DNA of 64,000 bases. It comes from Anaeramoeba flamelloides (lineage: Eukaryota; Metamonada; Anaeramoebidae). The stretch covers positions 8,640,501-8,704,500 of the forward strand of contig JANTQA010000012.1 of NCBI GenBank assembly GCA_027625915.1, written 5' to 3'. Under the pieces are notes generated by a model. It had not been told where the DNA came from. It ran no database searches and worked only from the letters and a program-made list of their open reading frames with translations. Positions within the stretch are counted from its first letter, which is position 1, and each line of letters begins with the position of its first letter. Positions 46,169-59,221 of this stretch are shown here, one piece after another. The translations under genes were made by a program, and so were the position numbers.

Positions 46169-48965
46169 ATGTCTCAAGGAGAAACTCTTAATCGGGGTAA
46201 TCTCCAAAAGAAAATCTATCAGTCGCCACGTAATCTCTATGAATTATATATTAATTGTTGGTATCTCCAACATATAAATTTAGGAAATAAGGATTATTTG
46301 TTTACAAAAGCACAAAACTCATGGAAAAAGAATAAATTTGATAAGAATTACATCTATAACTATTTGAACAAAAATTCCAATCCCGAAGAATTGAAAAAGC
46401 TCGAGAACAAATTGCCTTACAAGGGTAAACTCTTCTCTGATTTTCTTTCGAACAATGCGAAAGACGGGTTAAAAAACAAGGGATCAACCAAGAAAACGAC
46501 ACTGATAAAAAAAACGAAAACAAATGATCAACCAAAATATACACTAATTACGGGTGTTGAAATTGATCGGAGTTTGTTTGTGCAAACTATACCAAGCAGG
46601 AAATTTCAAAAAAAAAGTAAACTAATAGAGGATTTCCAAGTTAAGAAAGCTGATCAGTTTGAAGATAAAGATTACAATCATAACTTGGAAAAGGATGACA
46701 AAGAGGATGAAAACCAACAAGAAGAAGATGACGATGAGGAGGATGACGATGAGGGCGAGGATCAGGAAAAGGAAATGGACGAAGAAAACATCAGGATCCC
46801 AAACAAATTAGAGAAAATGTTGAATCATTTTTTTCCACACTTATCCAAAGTCAAATTAAGAGACTCACTAAAAGACAACCAATTTCTTCAATTGCTCTCG
46901 CATGTTGCCGAAGGATGGTTGGAGATTGTGTCTTTGTTTGTACAATATAAGGAAGGCTTAATCAGGAAGAGGCAATCAAATTCGATCCTTCACGAAACCT
47001 TAGAGCTAACAGAGAACGAACTAAAGAAATTAAAGAAGCTGTTGGGGCAATTCTTTGCAAATGCGCAGAACGAAAACAAAAAGATCTATTCCGCTCTGAA
47101 GAGCCAGTGTATTGAGAAACTAAAGTTCCTACCAGAAATCTTATGGCAAGCAAAAATAAGACTAAGAAAAAGGATTTATAGGCAGCGCGCTGTTAAAAAG
47201 GAAAGGCAAAAGCACTCATTTAACAAAAAAAAGAAAAAGAAAAATCAAAACCAAAAGTATCGGATTGTGGTTGGAAGAAACAACAAAACAAAGGAAAAGA
47301 ATAAAAAAAAAAAAAAAAAATTGAAAATGAAGGCAATTGAATATTTAGAAAGTGATTTGGTAAACAGTCACAGAATTACAAGATCAATGAATAAAAAAAG
47401 AAGACTCAACAAAATTCAAAAACAAAAAAAAACTCCAATTGGAAACCAAGAAAAAGAGAAAGAACAAGAACAAGAGAAAGAGATAGAAATAGAGAATGGG
47501 ACAAGGAAAGAAGATGAAAAAGAAAGAGAAAATGAAAGAGAACTTGAAAAATTAAAACAAAAACAAAAGAAAAAAGAAAAACACAAACAAAAACAAAAAC
47601 AAAGGAAAAAAGAAAAAGTAAGGGAAAAAGAAAAAGAAATAGAAATAGAGACAAGGAAAGAAAATGAAAAAGGAAATAAAAAAGAAAGAGAAAGAGAAAA
47701 CCAAATAAAGAGAAAAATAGAAAGAGAAAAAGAGACACAAAAAGAAAAAGAAATCAAAATCAAAATTGAAAAAGAAAAATCAATTGAACTTGCTTTAAAT
47801 TTGGGGTTAGATTTAAAAACTGAAATAGACAATGACTTTAGCATTGGAATAAATGATAAAAACTTTAATCTTCGGAATTCTAAAAACCAAATAATTGTAA
47901 ATCCATTTCATTACGAAAACAAAATCAGATCGAATTTAAATAATAATATTTTGGGGATTAATAATCAAAAACATAAATTCAAAGCAAACAACAAAAAGAA
48001 GAAACACAATAACGGTTCTGAAAACAATTTGAAGAATAATGGGGATTATTTAATCAAAATAAAAAATGATCCCTTTCAAGGCATTTCAAATGAAAAGCCA
48101 ATCTTTTTTTGTTTTAATAAAAAAAATTGGAGACAAACAGGATTAATTTTATTGGACAAAATAAATTTAAAAGATGATTGTTCCCCATTAAATGCTTATC
48201 AATTATTAAAAGTGAAAAAAGAAATCCAATCAAGGACAATTTTATTTCTTGAAGATATAATCAACAATTTGGAATTTACGAATGAACAAAAACACCAGAT
48301 ATCCAAGTTCCAAATTGAGTTCCAATTGTTAAACATCTTGCCAATCATTATACTTAGAAAGGGACTGAAGTCCTTAATTATCGATTTAAACGGGCTGATT
48401 AATAATTTAGATTTGTATCAAGAATTATTAGAATTTGATTTCCCCACATTTCAAAATTTCTTATCAGAGATTGAAGAAGAAATAAATTCGAACAAATTAT
48501 TTACTCAAATGTTCGTCTCAAAATCCACACAGGACCTATTTGAACTAATTGATTTGGATCGTACTTTTAGAAATGAAAATGGGGAAAAAAATGATAATAA
48601 CATCAATAATAGCAGCGATAAAGACTTTGAAAATAATTGCTTGATAGCGAGTAACCCAATTACAAATTCTTTGTTTGACTATTCAGGGTGGTTTAATTAT
48701 ATTAATGAAGATGGGTTATTAGAAGAAAAATTCCCTAAAAAGTTATCCGATTTTATCCAGTATGTTTATTCTCAATCTGAAAATTATCAATTAATTTTCC
48801 ACCAATTTATTACAAAAAATAATGTTTGCAGTGGGAATAATAAATATACAAACAATAAAATTAAAAATGAAAATGAAACTAGCTTAAAAAGGCATTATAA
48901 TACTGAACAAAATTGTAACATAATAACAAAAAGAGCAATTTTTTCTAATAAGGATGATGTATGTG

Positions 48966-48997
<32 letters not shown>

Positions 48998-51262
48998 GAG
49001 GAAACTGCAAATAATTTGATTTTTTTCCAAGAATATGAAAATAAAGATGACAAGGAATTAAAAAATCTACTATTAAAAAATTATAAATTTTTTAAATTTA
49101 AACTTTCCCAAGTAAAAACAATCGAAGGCTCGGATTCGCAATTTGGATTGTCCACAAATTATTCTTATGACGAATCAAACTATTTTTCAAACGACTCAAT
49201 TTATTTTAGTAATAATAATTTCGGCTTGCAGAATAGCCAAAAAAATGATGAATTAAAATTTACAGATCTAAATAAATATGATTCCATTGAGTCGGAAGAT
49301 GAGGATTCGATAAAGAATTTAATTAATTTTTCTTCTGATCCCATGCTGTGCTATGCTCAAACACAAATTCAATATCTACTTGAACTTAGTTTTATGTTTA
49401 ATAAGGAGTGCCAAGTGATTTCTACTTGCCAATTGCCAATTTTAGATCAAAATTTTGAGAAGAAATCCAATACTAAAAACAAATCGAGGCAGAATACAAC
49501 GGAAAAGAAGAATACTTCGTCTTTAAAAAAATTAACCTTTTCAATTTTTAATGAAATTAATCATGATAATAATAAATCCCCATTAACAAATATATATAAT
49601 AATAATAATAATAGTAATAGTTGTAGTTGCAGTAATGTTAGTGGTATTTGCGGTGGATGTGGTAGTGGAAGAAATAACTTTCAAAAAAAGAAAATTTATT
49701 CAACTTTAATAATGCCCTTAAATCTAAAAGAAAAACCAACATATTATTTTGACAACTTTGAAAGAAATCATATCAAATTAATTAATTCGGGCAATGTAAA
49801 TATTTTTAATAACTCTTATCAGTATGATAGCGATACTATCCAATCCCTAACTAACCATTTAATCTATTCATTGCAAAAAAACAATTTCCCAATTATTACA
49901 ATTATTGTGAATTCAAATGAAATACAATCTCATCCAAGATCATTTTTATCATTAATATATTTTGGTAGATTATGGAGAGATCAAAAACTAGATATTTTAA
50001 ACGTTTGCTGTTATCCTGAAGATAATGAAAAATTAAATGCCGGGCAAAATGTATTATCACATTTCAATCAAGAACTTGATTCAAAAAAAATTAAAGTTTT
50101 ATTCCAAAAATTAAAAAACAATCACGAAAGCCAAGAAATGATTAATAATAATAATAGCAAGAATAATTTTGATTTTGATTATGAAGAAGATTCCAATTCT
50201 GATTCCGATTCTTACTTTACTACATATAGTAATGATAAAAACGACAATAAGAATTACAATGTTACTAATAATAATAACAATGTTACTAATAATAACAACA
50301 ATGTTACTAATAATAACAACAATGTTGTTTATGACGACAACTACGGCTACAATAATAACAACGAAGACAACGACGATGATAGCGATGGTGATGATAGCAA
50401 CGATGGAGACGACAATGATGATAGTGATATTGTTGGATTAAATATTAATGAAGAAATAAAAAATTTTAGTTCCAAAATGGAAAACGAAATTTTTAAAGAA
50501 AAAAATTGGAATTTTATCCCACAAAATTCAAATAATGAAAAAATAAATAAAGCATATGATGATTTAAAAACTGTAAAGGCATTTGTAAACCTTAATTCCA
50601 AATATAAAACCAAAAAGGAATTCCAAAAATTGATCAATTTAAAAAAGGAATTCCAATTTTTATTGAATCATTCAGATCGTAGATATAATTTATTATCATT
50701 TATTAAATGTCAAGATCCAAATTGTGAACATTGTTCAAATAGCCCAATAAGAGCAATGAAATTGTTATCAAAGTTAAAGCCTTTCAATTACAAAATACCA
50801 CAGCCTTCAATTTCCAAAAAAATTAAAAAGCATTATAATTCTTTATTAGAAATTTTTGACCATGTTGAAAAGTATAAAAAATTACTCAACCCTGAAGATT
50901 TCAGAGCTGTGCCCTGGTTAAAAAAACAAGAACAAGAGAAAATTAATGAAATTTTAAATCAAGATTTTATTTTTTATGAAAAAAATTCCTCATATTCTTC
51001 ATCAAAATCTTCATCTTCGCAGCAGCCATTTTTATCATCATCATCTTCCTCCTCCTCCTCCTCTTCCTCTTCTTCTTCCTCCCCATATCCTTCATCTACT
51101 CCTTTTTTTTCTAAATATTCGTTACCGAATAACGATAATTCTCAAGATCATACACAATTTAATTTGAATGTAAATACTCGAAAATTTTCTAATAATTTTA
51201 GAAAAAGAAAATTTAATCAAACAAATTTAAAGGAATTTCATTCAGATTTTTTTTATTTTTAA
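46169..51262 (+). CDS. Giant low-complexity protein with transposase-like C-terminal region
   Basis: Uninterrupted exon of 1697 residues; the start is the first ATG (MSQGETLNRG) after an in-frame stop. Parts in order: a folded-looking N terminus; an acidic block (about 171-207); a helical segment (about 210-335); poly-Lys patches; a Lys/Glu/Gln repeat region (about 417-540); Asn-rich linkers, including three VTNNNNN repeats (about 1365-1386); a Cys/His cluster C1514-x4-C-E-H-C; and a Ser run (about 1620-1641). Around 1240-1310, FPIITIIVNSNEIQSHPR, YFGRLW, LDILNV and a later LNAGQNVLSHFNQEL line up with a DDE-type transposase pattern (DGGPDENPR ... GRSAFNPIERxMAPLS) known from large protist and animal transposons. 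The expected Asp residues are absent. I infer a host protein derived from such a transposase and now lacking catalysis. Nuclear location is likely. Existence of the gene is near certain; the origin is a moderate-confidence reading. Confidence 0.85.
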
Positions 51263-52540
51263 TTTTTTTTTTTTTTTTTTTTATTTTATATTTTAATGTT
51301 ATCAGTATTATTTTACTATTTCATTATTCTATCTTTTTTTCATTGTTGTAGATATTTTAATTTGATTTTATTTATTTTGTTTTTTAATTTGTAGTAATAT
51401 TTTTTTAGAAAATATTAATTAATAGTAAATAAATTTTTTTGTTCATTTTTTAGTTTTATTTTCATTTTTCAATTAATAACAAACTTTTAGTTACAAATAA
51501 CCAAATATGAGATCTCATTTTATTAATATTATTATGTTTATTTTGAATCAAATACAACAATAAAGATATTTTTTGGGTTATTTTAAATAGTTATTTCTGA
51601 GAGAAACTAATATTGGTGATTTTAATAAAAATTTTTTCAGGGAATTGAATTCATACTGAAAAGTTAGCAAATTATCATTTTTAACACCTTGCTTGTTAGT
51701 TTTTTTAATATAGTATTATTTTGTTATTATACAGTATAATAAAAAGTATTATATTTAAAAATTTGAGTCTTTTAGTCTTCTTTGAAAGTTATTGATTTTT
51801 TTTTTTTTCAGAGTGCTTCTATAATCAAAAAAAAAATTGACAAATTAAACTTTGTAGTTTAGGTTTTTGTAAAGTTTCTTTATTCTTATTACTATATCGT
51901 AAATAGTGTGGAAATGTTCTACATAATATATTTTTTTTATTTTTTAACATGTTATTAACAGATTAAAATTATTAATTGACTATATGTTGTTAATAAAATT
52001 AAACACTATTTTTTTCTGATTAATATTTTTCGAAATCTAGCTTATAACTTCATTCAATTAAAGACTGTGATAAATTTTTTGAAGAATAAAAACACTCTCA
52101 ACTTTTGAATATCGAAAATATTTTTTGAAATTAGTGTTCACTTTTTTATTTTTTTTTGAAAAATTAGGTGTTGAGAAAATTTTTAAATCAAAGAATAAGT
52201 TAAAATATTAAATTAGGTTATTTTCACAGAAAGCTTGTCTTTTTAAATAACTTTTTTTTTTAATTTTACCATTTGAAAATAAAAAAACATTTGAAGACCA
52301 AATTAGTCCCTTTTTTGAAAAAAAAATTCCCATAATTTAGAATTTTTTTTAGTAAATGAGTTAAAACAAGATAGTGGATCTAAAAATATACATAATTTCA
52401 ATTTTGAATTCAATTATCTTGGCAAAAAATGTTTTCAAGTTAAAGTTAAATTGAAACTTTATTTATTTTAATTTTTTCATTTATTTTTTTTAATTTTTTT
52501 AATGGAATGTATTTGATCAGTTTTCTATTTTTAGAGTTTT
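51263..52540. other. 3' flank of the giant gene, AT-rich
   Basis: Begins with a long T run right after the TAA. No gene or recognisable repeat seen. Confidence 0.5.
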
Positions 52541-52555
52541 TTTGGTCGTAGGGTC

Positions 52556-52590
52556 ATATATATATATATATATATATATATAGATAGATA
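52556..52590. repeat. TA/TAGA microsatellite
   Basis: TA units followed by TAGATAGATA, in intergenic DNA. Confidence 0.9.
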
Positions 52591-52689
52591 TAATTTATGT
52601 TTATTCTTTGTTTTAAAAAGATCAGATAAATTATTTAGTAAAAAATTTTTTTACAATTTTTATTAAATTGAGGTTTTGAAGATATCCTG

Positions 52690-52945
52690 CTTACTTCACA
52701 ACAAAGTTATAAAAATCACGATAATTTCTATCAAATCGCGATATTTTAAAAAATCATAATATTAATATTAGTGCGATAATATGAACAATTGTGATATTCT
52801 AAAAAATGGCGAGAATTAATAAAAAGGTCGTGCTAATATGACAAATCGCGTCATTAATATTAAAAATCGGGATAATTATTTAAAAATGGTGATAAATGCC
52901 AAAATATCAAGATTAAAAAGTAATCGTGATATTTGTAGTTGATGG
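52690..52945. repeat. Degenerate AATCGCGATATTA repeat array
   Basis: Many imperfect units of a CG-containing palindromic word (AATCGCGATATT, AATCGGGATAATT, AATCGTGATATTT, GGTCGTGCTAATATG) are spaced about 20-35 bases apart. Similar words recur at 53868-53970, on the far side of the element at 53050-53880. CG is otherwise rare here. Confidence 0.65.
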
Positions 52946-53049
52946 ATTTTTGGCCTAATTGAGTAATATATTTTGCAAAGAAATTTTTTTGATCAAAAAA
53001 TAGATTAGGTGAAAAAAAATTCATTCTTTGAAAAAACAACAAAAAAAGA

Positions 53050-53880
53050 TACTTGATTCAATCAAGGATAAGATCAAAGAGTTATATTGTATTTTCGTTT
53101 ATTTTGGTTGACAAACCTATCGATCCTTTTAGAAGAACATATATCATAATTAACTATAAATAAATATTTTCTCAGCCAAACTGCTGTTGTAAATCGTGTT
53201 GAATAAAAGAACTTCTAAAGCAACCAAACCTTAACTCATTCTTTCAAGAATGTGTTCTTGGGTGAAATCATTTTCTATATTCTAAGAAAGGTTTATTAAA
53301 TTGGATAACTTTTCAAAACCTTTCACAACAACCTCGCAAGAGTGTCACCAATTATTAAGGTTTTTTATAGATTTTGTTTTATATTTTTTTTCTTCTATTT
53401 ATTTTTCTTTGTATTTTAGATTAAACACAACTAAGGTTGAAGATGATTTTTTTACTCAAAATCAATAAGAATGAAATTTACATTTTCTTCTTTTTGATTA
53501 TTTCCCTTGTGAAGGTAATAACCCCATTTAAATAAATAAAATCTATTTTATAGTTAAGTAGATTGTTGAAATGGATGATTATTTGATTGATCAAAATAAT
53601 TTTTTAAGATTTTATATTTTGTTGAAAAAAAAACGAAAAGAAAACAATTTTTTTTTCCACTATAAAACAAATAGTCTCAATCCGTTTATAAAAGTTTTAC
53701 TGTCTTTCAAAACATTCAAAAACTTGAAGACAAGTCACAAACACTCACAAATTCTTTCAACGATTTTTAAGGGGAAAGCGTTGTAATAGTCTCAAGACTT
53801 TGTAAAAGTCCATAAATTGTTTTTAACCTGATTTGAAAAAAATAATTTTTCATTTTATATCTATAATTATTTTATCACGA
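53050..53880 (-). mobile_element. Dispersed 0.8-kb element, copy 2
   Basis: Reverse complement of 34690-35560: TTGATTCAATCAAG, TTATATTGTATTTTC, CTTTCACAACAACCT, GAAATGGATGATTATTTG and TTGAAGACAAGTCAC follow in matching order. The AATCGCGAT-type words flank it on both sides, suggesting that they are its terminal repeats. It contains a decayed frame (53571-53786). Class unknown. Confidence 0.7.
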
Positions 53881-54114
53881 TTTTATGATTTTTTACGATA
53901 AAGTTGGGCTTATCGCGATTTTTCATACTATCCCGAGTTTATTGCTAATATCATGATAATATATGTTATCATCAAAACATCTATTTTACTAATAAAACAG
54001 GATACCTCAAGAAAGGCGCCTTTGGGTTTGTTTTTTACTTTTTGAAATAAAAAGAAAATTTATTTAATTTTCTTTTTGTTTCTAAAATTAAAAAAAAAAA
54101 CACAGTTTGCCTTT

Positions 54115-54180
54115 TCAAAATTATAAATAATTGAGTAAAATCAAAGATTTTTCTCCATAATTTTAAATTCTGTAAAAGAT
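54115..54180. repeat. Dispersed hairpin motif, copy 5
   Basis: AATTATAAATAATTGAGTAA with a near-inverted TTTTTCTCCATAATTTTAAA, preceded by AACCTAAC-type composite sequence from 54000. The most diverged copy. Confidence 0.6.
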
Positions 54181-55903
54181 AGACATTCTATAGCAACTTT
54201 ACATTATTAAATTTTAACAGATAGTACTTTATCTTTTTGAAGCTCTTTTTTTCTATTTAATCTTATGCAAAAAAAAAAACAAAAAAAAAAAAAAAAAACA
54301 AACAGAAAAAGTAAAAGAAAAAAAAAAAGGAAAGAAAAAGAAAATTAAAAAAAAAGAAAAATAAAGATTTGAAAAAGTAAAGCAAAAATATTCAGTAGAA
54401 TTAGATATAATGATGGTCAAAAAATTGAAAAAATTTTTTCAATGGGAATATGTGATAAACCCTCAAAGATAATATAAAGTGATTTAAATTTGTTGAAAAA
54501 TAGTTTATGAATAAATAACTGAAAAATTCTGATCTTATTTCAAAAATTCAATAAAAATAAATTGTGATTTAAACATTTGAAGATCCAGAAAAATCAATCA
54601 TTTATTTTATTCACAAATATTTTTCAAATTTCTTGAAATTTAAGAATTTAGAAATATTCCTTTTTAAATATTAATAGCATAAATAACGAATTTATAGCAT
54701 TGAAATCAGTATTTTGAGAAGATCTATTATTTTTTTTTTTAATTAAAATTATTAATTTGAATTCATTTTTATTTGTTTGAAAACCCCTAAAAATTCATAA
54801 ATAATAATTGTAAAGTCAATTGAAACTTTTAATCTTTGTTTTGTTAATAACCAAATGCAAAAATTAAGATTGGGATGTTAATTATTGTTTATAAATAAGC
54901 AAATTGAAAAGTATTTCTTTTTGTTATAAGTTGAATTTTCAAGGTTTTAAAAAAGAATTTTGGGAGAGTTATTAATCTAATAGTTTGGTTTTTTTTCTCT
55001 GATTTTTGTGTTTAAATAAATAAAATTTTTATTTGAACTGTTCTTTGAATAAAAAAATTAAATTTTTTTCAAGTTCAAAATAATTGTATAATTTTTTTTA
55101 AAATTAAGTGGATTTTGAAAACTCAGTGATTTTAAAACTTTGTGTTTCTATTTTTAAAGTATATTTTGGTATATTTCCTTCACCATCAATATGATTGATT
55201 TATTATTTCAACAAATATTTTATTAAGGAAATAATTTGGAAATATGATTAGGATTTTGAACTTTTCGAAAATTAGAAAAAAAATGTGATCTAGCTTTTAA
55301 AAAACAATAATTCAATTCTGAAAATGCTTTAATAGTAAGTTTGGTATTTTGGTAATCAGACTTTTACTTTGTTTATCAATTTCGAATTGTGTTAATTTCT
55401 TTTGGCTTTTCTATTGAATTTTCTTGAAGATTTTTTTTTAGTTTGCTGTTCCCTTTAAAAGAATATTTTATGACATTTTGGTGTGTGTTGGTTTTTGAAT
55501 ATATAAAACGACTAAAAAACACAAGACAAACAAATTCTGTTTTATCCTATTTCAATTACCATTAACCTTAAGTGGATGTTTCAAAAAAAATGTTTGTTTA
55601 ACTTTTTTACAATAAAAAGTTCCATTGAAATCACAAGTTTATAAAATTTAGAAACACTTTAAATAGAATGAAAAAAGGAGTTTAGAAAAAAGCAACTCTG
55701 ACATTTTTTGAGAAATCCTAAGGTCCACAAAGAGAATCCAAAATGAAAAACTAAAAAACTTTTGATTACGTGAGAATTGATCTTGAAAAAAAAAATCCAT
55801 TCCAAAATATATATCATTGAATCTGGAATTTAAGTTAGTTTTTGTCAATGAAGATACACTTTCATTTTTTTATTATTGCTTTCAAAAATATTTTCTTTTC
55901 AAA
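54181..55903. other. AT-rich intergenic and IMP3 leader
   Basis: A/T-rich with A-rich tracts near 54265-54370. No gene seen. The final part should be the IMP3 promoter and 5' leader. Confidence 0.45.
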
Positions 55904-58900
55904 ATGGCGATGCGTAAATTAAAATTCCACGAAAAAAAATTACTCAGAAGAGTAAATTTTTATGAATGGAAAAAAGAAAAGAAATCTCGTGAAGGAGCAG
56001 CACTTCGAAAGTATTATATTCAAGACGCTGAAGATTATAAGCAATATAACAAAACAGTGGGAATGATTAAAAAAATTGCAAACAAACTGAAAAAACTCGA
56101 TCCAGACGATCCATTTAGAATCGAATATACAGATCTGATTTTAAATAAACTGTATGACTTTCCTTTTCCTTTTAAAACAGAAATAATAATTACATAATGG
56201 AAAGTATTTTTGCTTTTCCCTCTTGCTGTCTATTATTTTTTTTTTTTTTTTTTTTTTAGTGTTTTTTCGAAAAAAAAGAAAATAAACATTCGGTTTGGTA
56301 AAAATTAAGGCCAAATTAACCACAAAAAGAAGAGCCACAAACTTGGAATTGTAAATTATTTTTGAACAACCCAAATGCTGGATCATTCGTTTTTAATTTC
56401 AAAGATTTTTTTTTTTATTTCGATCAAATAGAATTAGAGAAATCGATTACAAACGATCTTTGTAAAATTTCAAAAAAAAATATTTAAACACACTCTTTTC
56501 AAAACAGTAAATTATGGTATCCGAAAAATAAAAAAGAAAATATTAAAATTCAACAACAATAAAAAACACTATTTATTTTGAGGTATTACTGAAAAGGTTC
56601 CAAAAGTTCAGATTTCAAACAGTTGAAAAAACTCAAAATAACCTTCTTTTTCACACGTTTTTTAGAACGAGCTCCGAAAAGTGTTAAACCTCTGAAAAAA
56701 ACACGAACCAAAAAGTTTTAGAAACTCTTTTTAACTCATTTTTTTAAAACCGCTAACGTGTAATTAAAATTTGATTTTTTTAAAAGGAAAGAGAATAACA
56801 ATGAAATCAATAACCAACCAAAAAATACCAACCTTTTGACACCTAGTATATATTTCAAGACAAATTTAAGAACATTTTTTAATTTACAAGTTTATAGAAG
56901 AATTATCCAACACGTAGATTTGTCTTGAAATGGAGATCATTTTCAGAAATTTTTGAATTTTTTTTTGACAAAAACATTGATTGCTTTGACTTGATTAGGA
57001 TCAAGTTTTATACATTTTTTACAAATCATATTTTTTCTTACATTTGAATCATTGTTTACTAAAATGTTTTACCCCCCAATTACAATATATAAATGAATTT
57101 GATTCAATTCAGGTGCTTTTCAATAAAATTTTGATTTTTAAATCCAGATTTTTGCTATTGGTATTACTATTATTTGTTGTTGTCTAGGTATACTCTACGA
57201 GAAATTCCAAAATTTGCAAAAGATTTTTTTGTTCAATTTCCAATTTAATAATTTGACAACTCATACTTTCAAAAATAATCTATTTATTTTATGTAGAATA
57301 CTGATAATTTTAGAAATATTATTTAGAAATTTTTAACTTCATTTTCCCATTTTTTCATTTTTTTTTTATCATTACTGATGGATCCAAAAGAATTTAAAAA
57401 ATTTTTTTAGTTCATTTCCATTTCATCAAATCCAGATAACTCGCCTTCTCAAAACTGTTTATTGCAAAGAATATTTTGAAGGCCAATTAATTTTACAAAA
57501 TTTCTTTACATTTAAGCCAAAAAAATTCTTTATTTCCTTAAAGTTTGAGAAAAAAATGTTAGAAAATTTGAAAATGAAGTAAAACTTTCAAAACCCTATT
57601 ATTTCATTTCATGAAATATTTTTAAAAAATCAATTTTTTTGACAAGGTTTCTTTGTATTTAAACTAAAAAGATTCATTCGTTCTTCGTCTTTATTCAAAG
57701 CGAGCTCTAAAATTGAAAAATGGAAATTTAAACGAAAAAAACTTTTACATTTTTTGGAATTTAGCAGCAAGATTTCAAAATTTTATGGAGATGTTCAAAT
57801 TTGTTTTCCTTTTTAAAGTCAATACTGAGGATTTTGAAAAAAAAGTTGGCGTTGGTTTTTCAAAATATTTCTTTTGATTTAAAATCACAATTTTGACTTT
57901 TTTTTTTTTTTATAGAGTAAAAATTTTAGAGTTGTAAACAATATAGCAACAATCAACTCTATATTTAACTATAAAAAATTTTGCATAAGGTTTATTTAAA
58001 GCTATTTTTTTTTTTTTAACTTTTTTTTCTTTTTTGTTTTTGCTTTTTTCCTTTTTTCAATATTTTGTTTTTGCTTTTTAAATATAAAGAAAATTATGGT
58101 AAAATATCTCCAAGAATCATCGTGAAACCTATGATTTTACGCTTGTTTTTTCTGAAAGGAAATTTAAGGAAAAGTATATCTAGAGTTTATTTTACACTTC
58201 TTCAATAATAATTAATAATAAAAAAAAGCAATTTTTTTTTAAAAACATTCGTTTTAAAAATTGAGTTATTTTTGCTTTCATACCATCAAAAACTGCTTTA
58301 AATATAAATCCCCAATTTTTGAATCAAAGTAAAAAATTAGCAATATCTTTTTACTATTTTAAAATTATCTTTTTTTTTTTTGAGTTCTTTTTAAGAAATT
58401 ATTTAACATTGGCTCTTTTGTTGTCTTGGTATAATAATAATCAAATTTTGTTTCTAACAACACACATTTATAACATGGGGTTTATACAAAAATGAATTGA
58501 AAAAAAAAAAAAATGATGGAAAAATTTTCTTTTAGCATTCTAATAATAACTTAAGCACAAAAATACTTGATATCAATCTTTGTAAAAAATATTTGGATAT
58601 ATTTCGATATTTCAATTAAAAACATTTTGAACTTTTTTTATAACACTTTAGACTTTAAAAAATCTAGATTTTTTCTTTTTTGAATTAAACTTTTTTATAA
58701 GGTGTCACTCTAAACTGTTTTTTTTTTTTTAATTCCATTCTATGATTCCTTTCCTTATAATTGGCATCTTTAAAAATTTTTATATTTACAACATTTTCAG
58801 CAAAAAAAACTTTCTCAAAATAAAAAAATTTATTCTTGCAACAATTTTTAATCTTGTTTTAAAATAAATAATGTATTTATTTTTGTTGATTTTATTTTTT

Positions 58901-59221
58901 ATTAAATTAAATAGGTACGATCTCGGGTTAACAAAATCAAAAAAAAATCTAGAAACCTGTGATCGAATTACTGCAACTTCATTTTGCCGAAGAAGATTAC
59001 CTGTTATTGCAAAAAAATTACATTTTGCTGAAAATATGAAGCAGGCAGTCATGTTTACAGAACAAGGGCATTTTTCATTAGGTCCAAATGTAGTAGAAGA
59101 TCCAAAATTGATAATCCCTATCTCAATGGAGAAATATATCACATGGACGAGCGGCTCTGTACTCAAAAGGAAAATCGCAAATTATCACGATAATGTTGAT
59201 GATTTTGATTTAAGTGATTAA
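55904..59221 (+). CDS. IMP3: U3 snoRNP protein IMP3
   Basis: Small-subunit processome protein of the S4/uS4 family. It binds U3 snoRNA with Mpp10 and helps it base-pair with pre-18S rRNA in the nucleolus. Exon 1 is 55904-56151 and exon 2 is 58915-59221, joined in phase across a 2763-bp intron (donor GTATGA, acceptor TTAAATAG). The spliced protein is 184 residues, the same length as the human protein. Order of marks: MRKLKFHEKKLLRRVNFYEW (from residue 3), the RYY-type DYKQYNK block, DPDDPFRIEYTD, then across the junction LNKLYDLGL, and in exon 2 SFCRRRLPVI, LHFAENMKQAV, EQGHFSLGP (S4 RNA-binding fold) and MEKYITW...KRKI with an acidic end DDFD. Start: MAM at 55904; an earlier in-frame stretch has no ATG. 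AATAAA overlaps the stop region. Confidence 0.96.
56152..58914 (+). other. IMP3 intron (2763 bp)
   Basis: Splits the codon for Leu in LNKLYD. It contains a short inverted repeat (ATTTCAAGACAAATTT at 56852 against AGATTTGTCTTGAAAT at 56919) and, at 58020-58235, a block shared with RBBP4 intron 4. No nested gene seen. Confidence 0.92.
58020..58235 (+). repeat. Block shared with RBBP4 intron 4
   Basis: T-rich lead-in, then ATCGTGAAACCTATGATTTTACGCTT, GGAAATTTAAGGAAAAG, TAGAGTTTATTTTACACTTC and TCAATAATAAT. The same order is found at 9895-10085 on the plus strand, which is antisense to RBBP4. Likely a piece of the same transposon family. Confidence 0.75.

Noticed and set aside
47406-47844. Minus-strand Phe/Leu-rich frames resembling membrane proteins
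   Set aside because: Antisense of the Lys/Glu repeat region of the giant protein; such purine-rich DNA always gives hydrophobic frames on the other strand.
50169-50441. Plus-strand Ile/Thr-rich frame
   Set aside because: Out-of-frame reading of the Asn/Asp-rich region of the giant protein.
55817-55903. N-terminal extension of IMP3
   Set aside because: The in-frame upstream stretch has no ATG, whereas the protein from 55904 has the usual length.
57000-58000. A nested gene in the IMP3 intron
   Set aside because: No open frame of useful length or conserved peptide on either strand.
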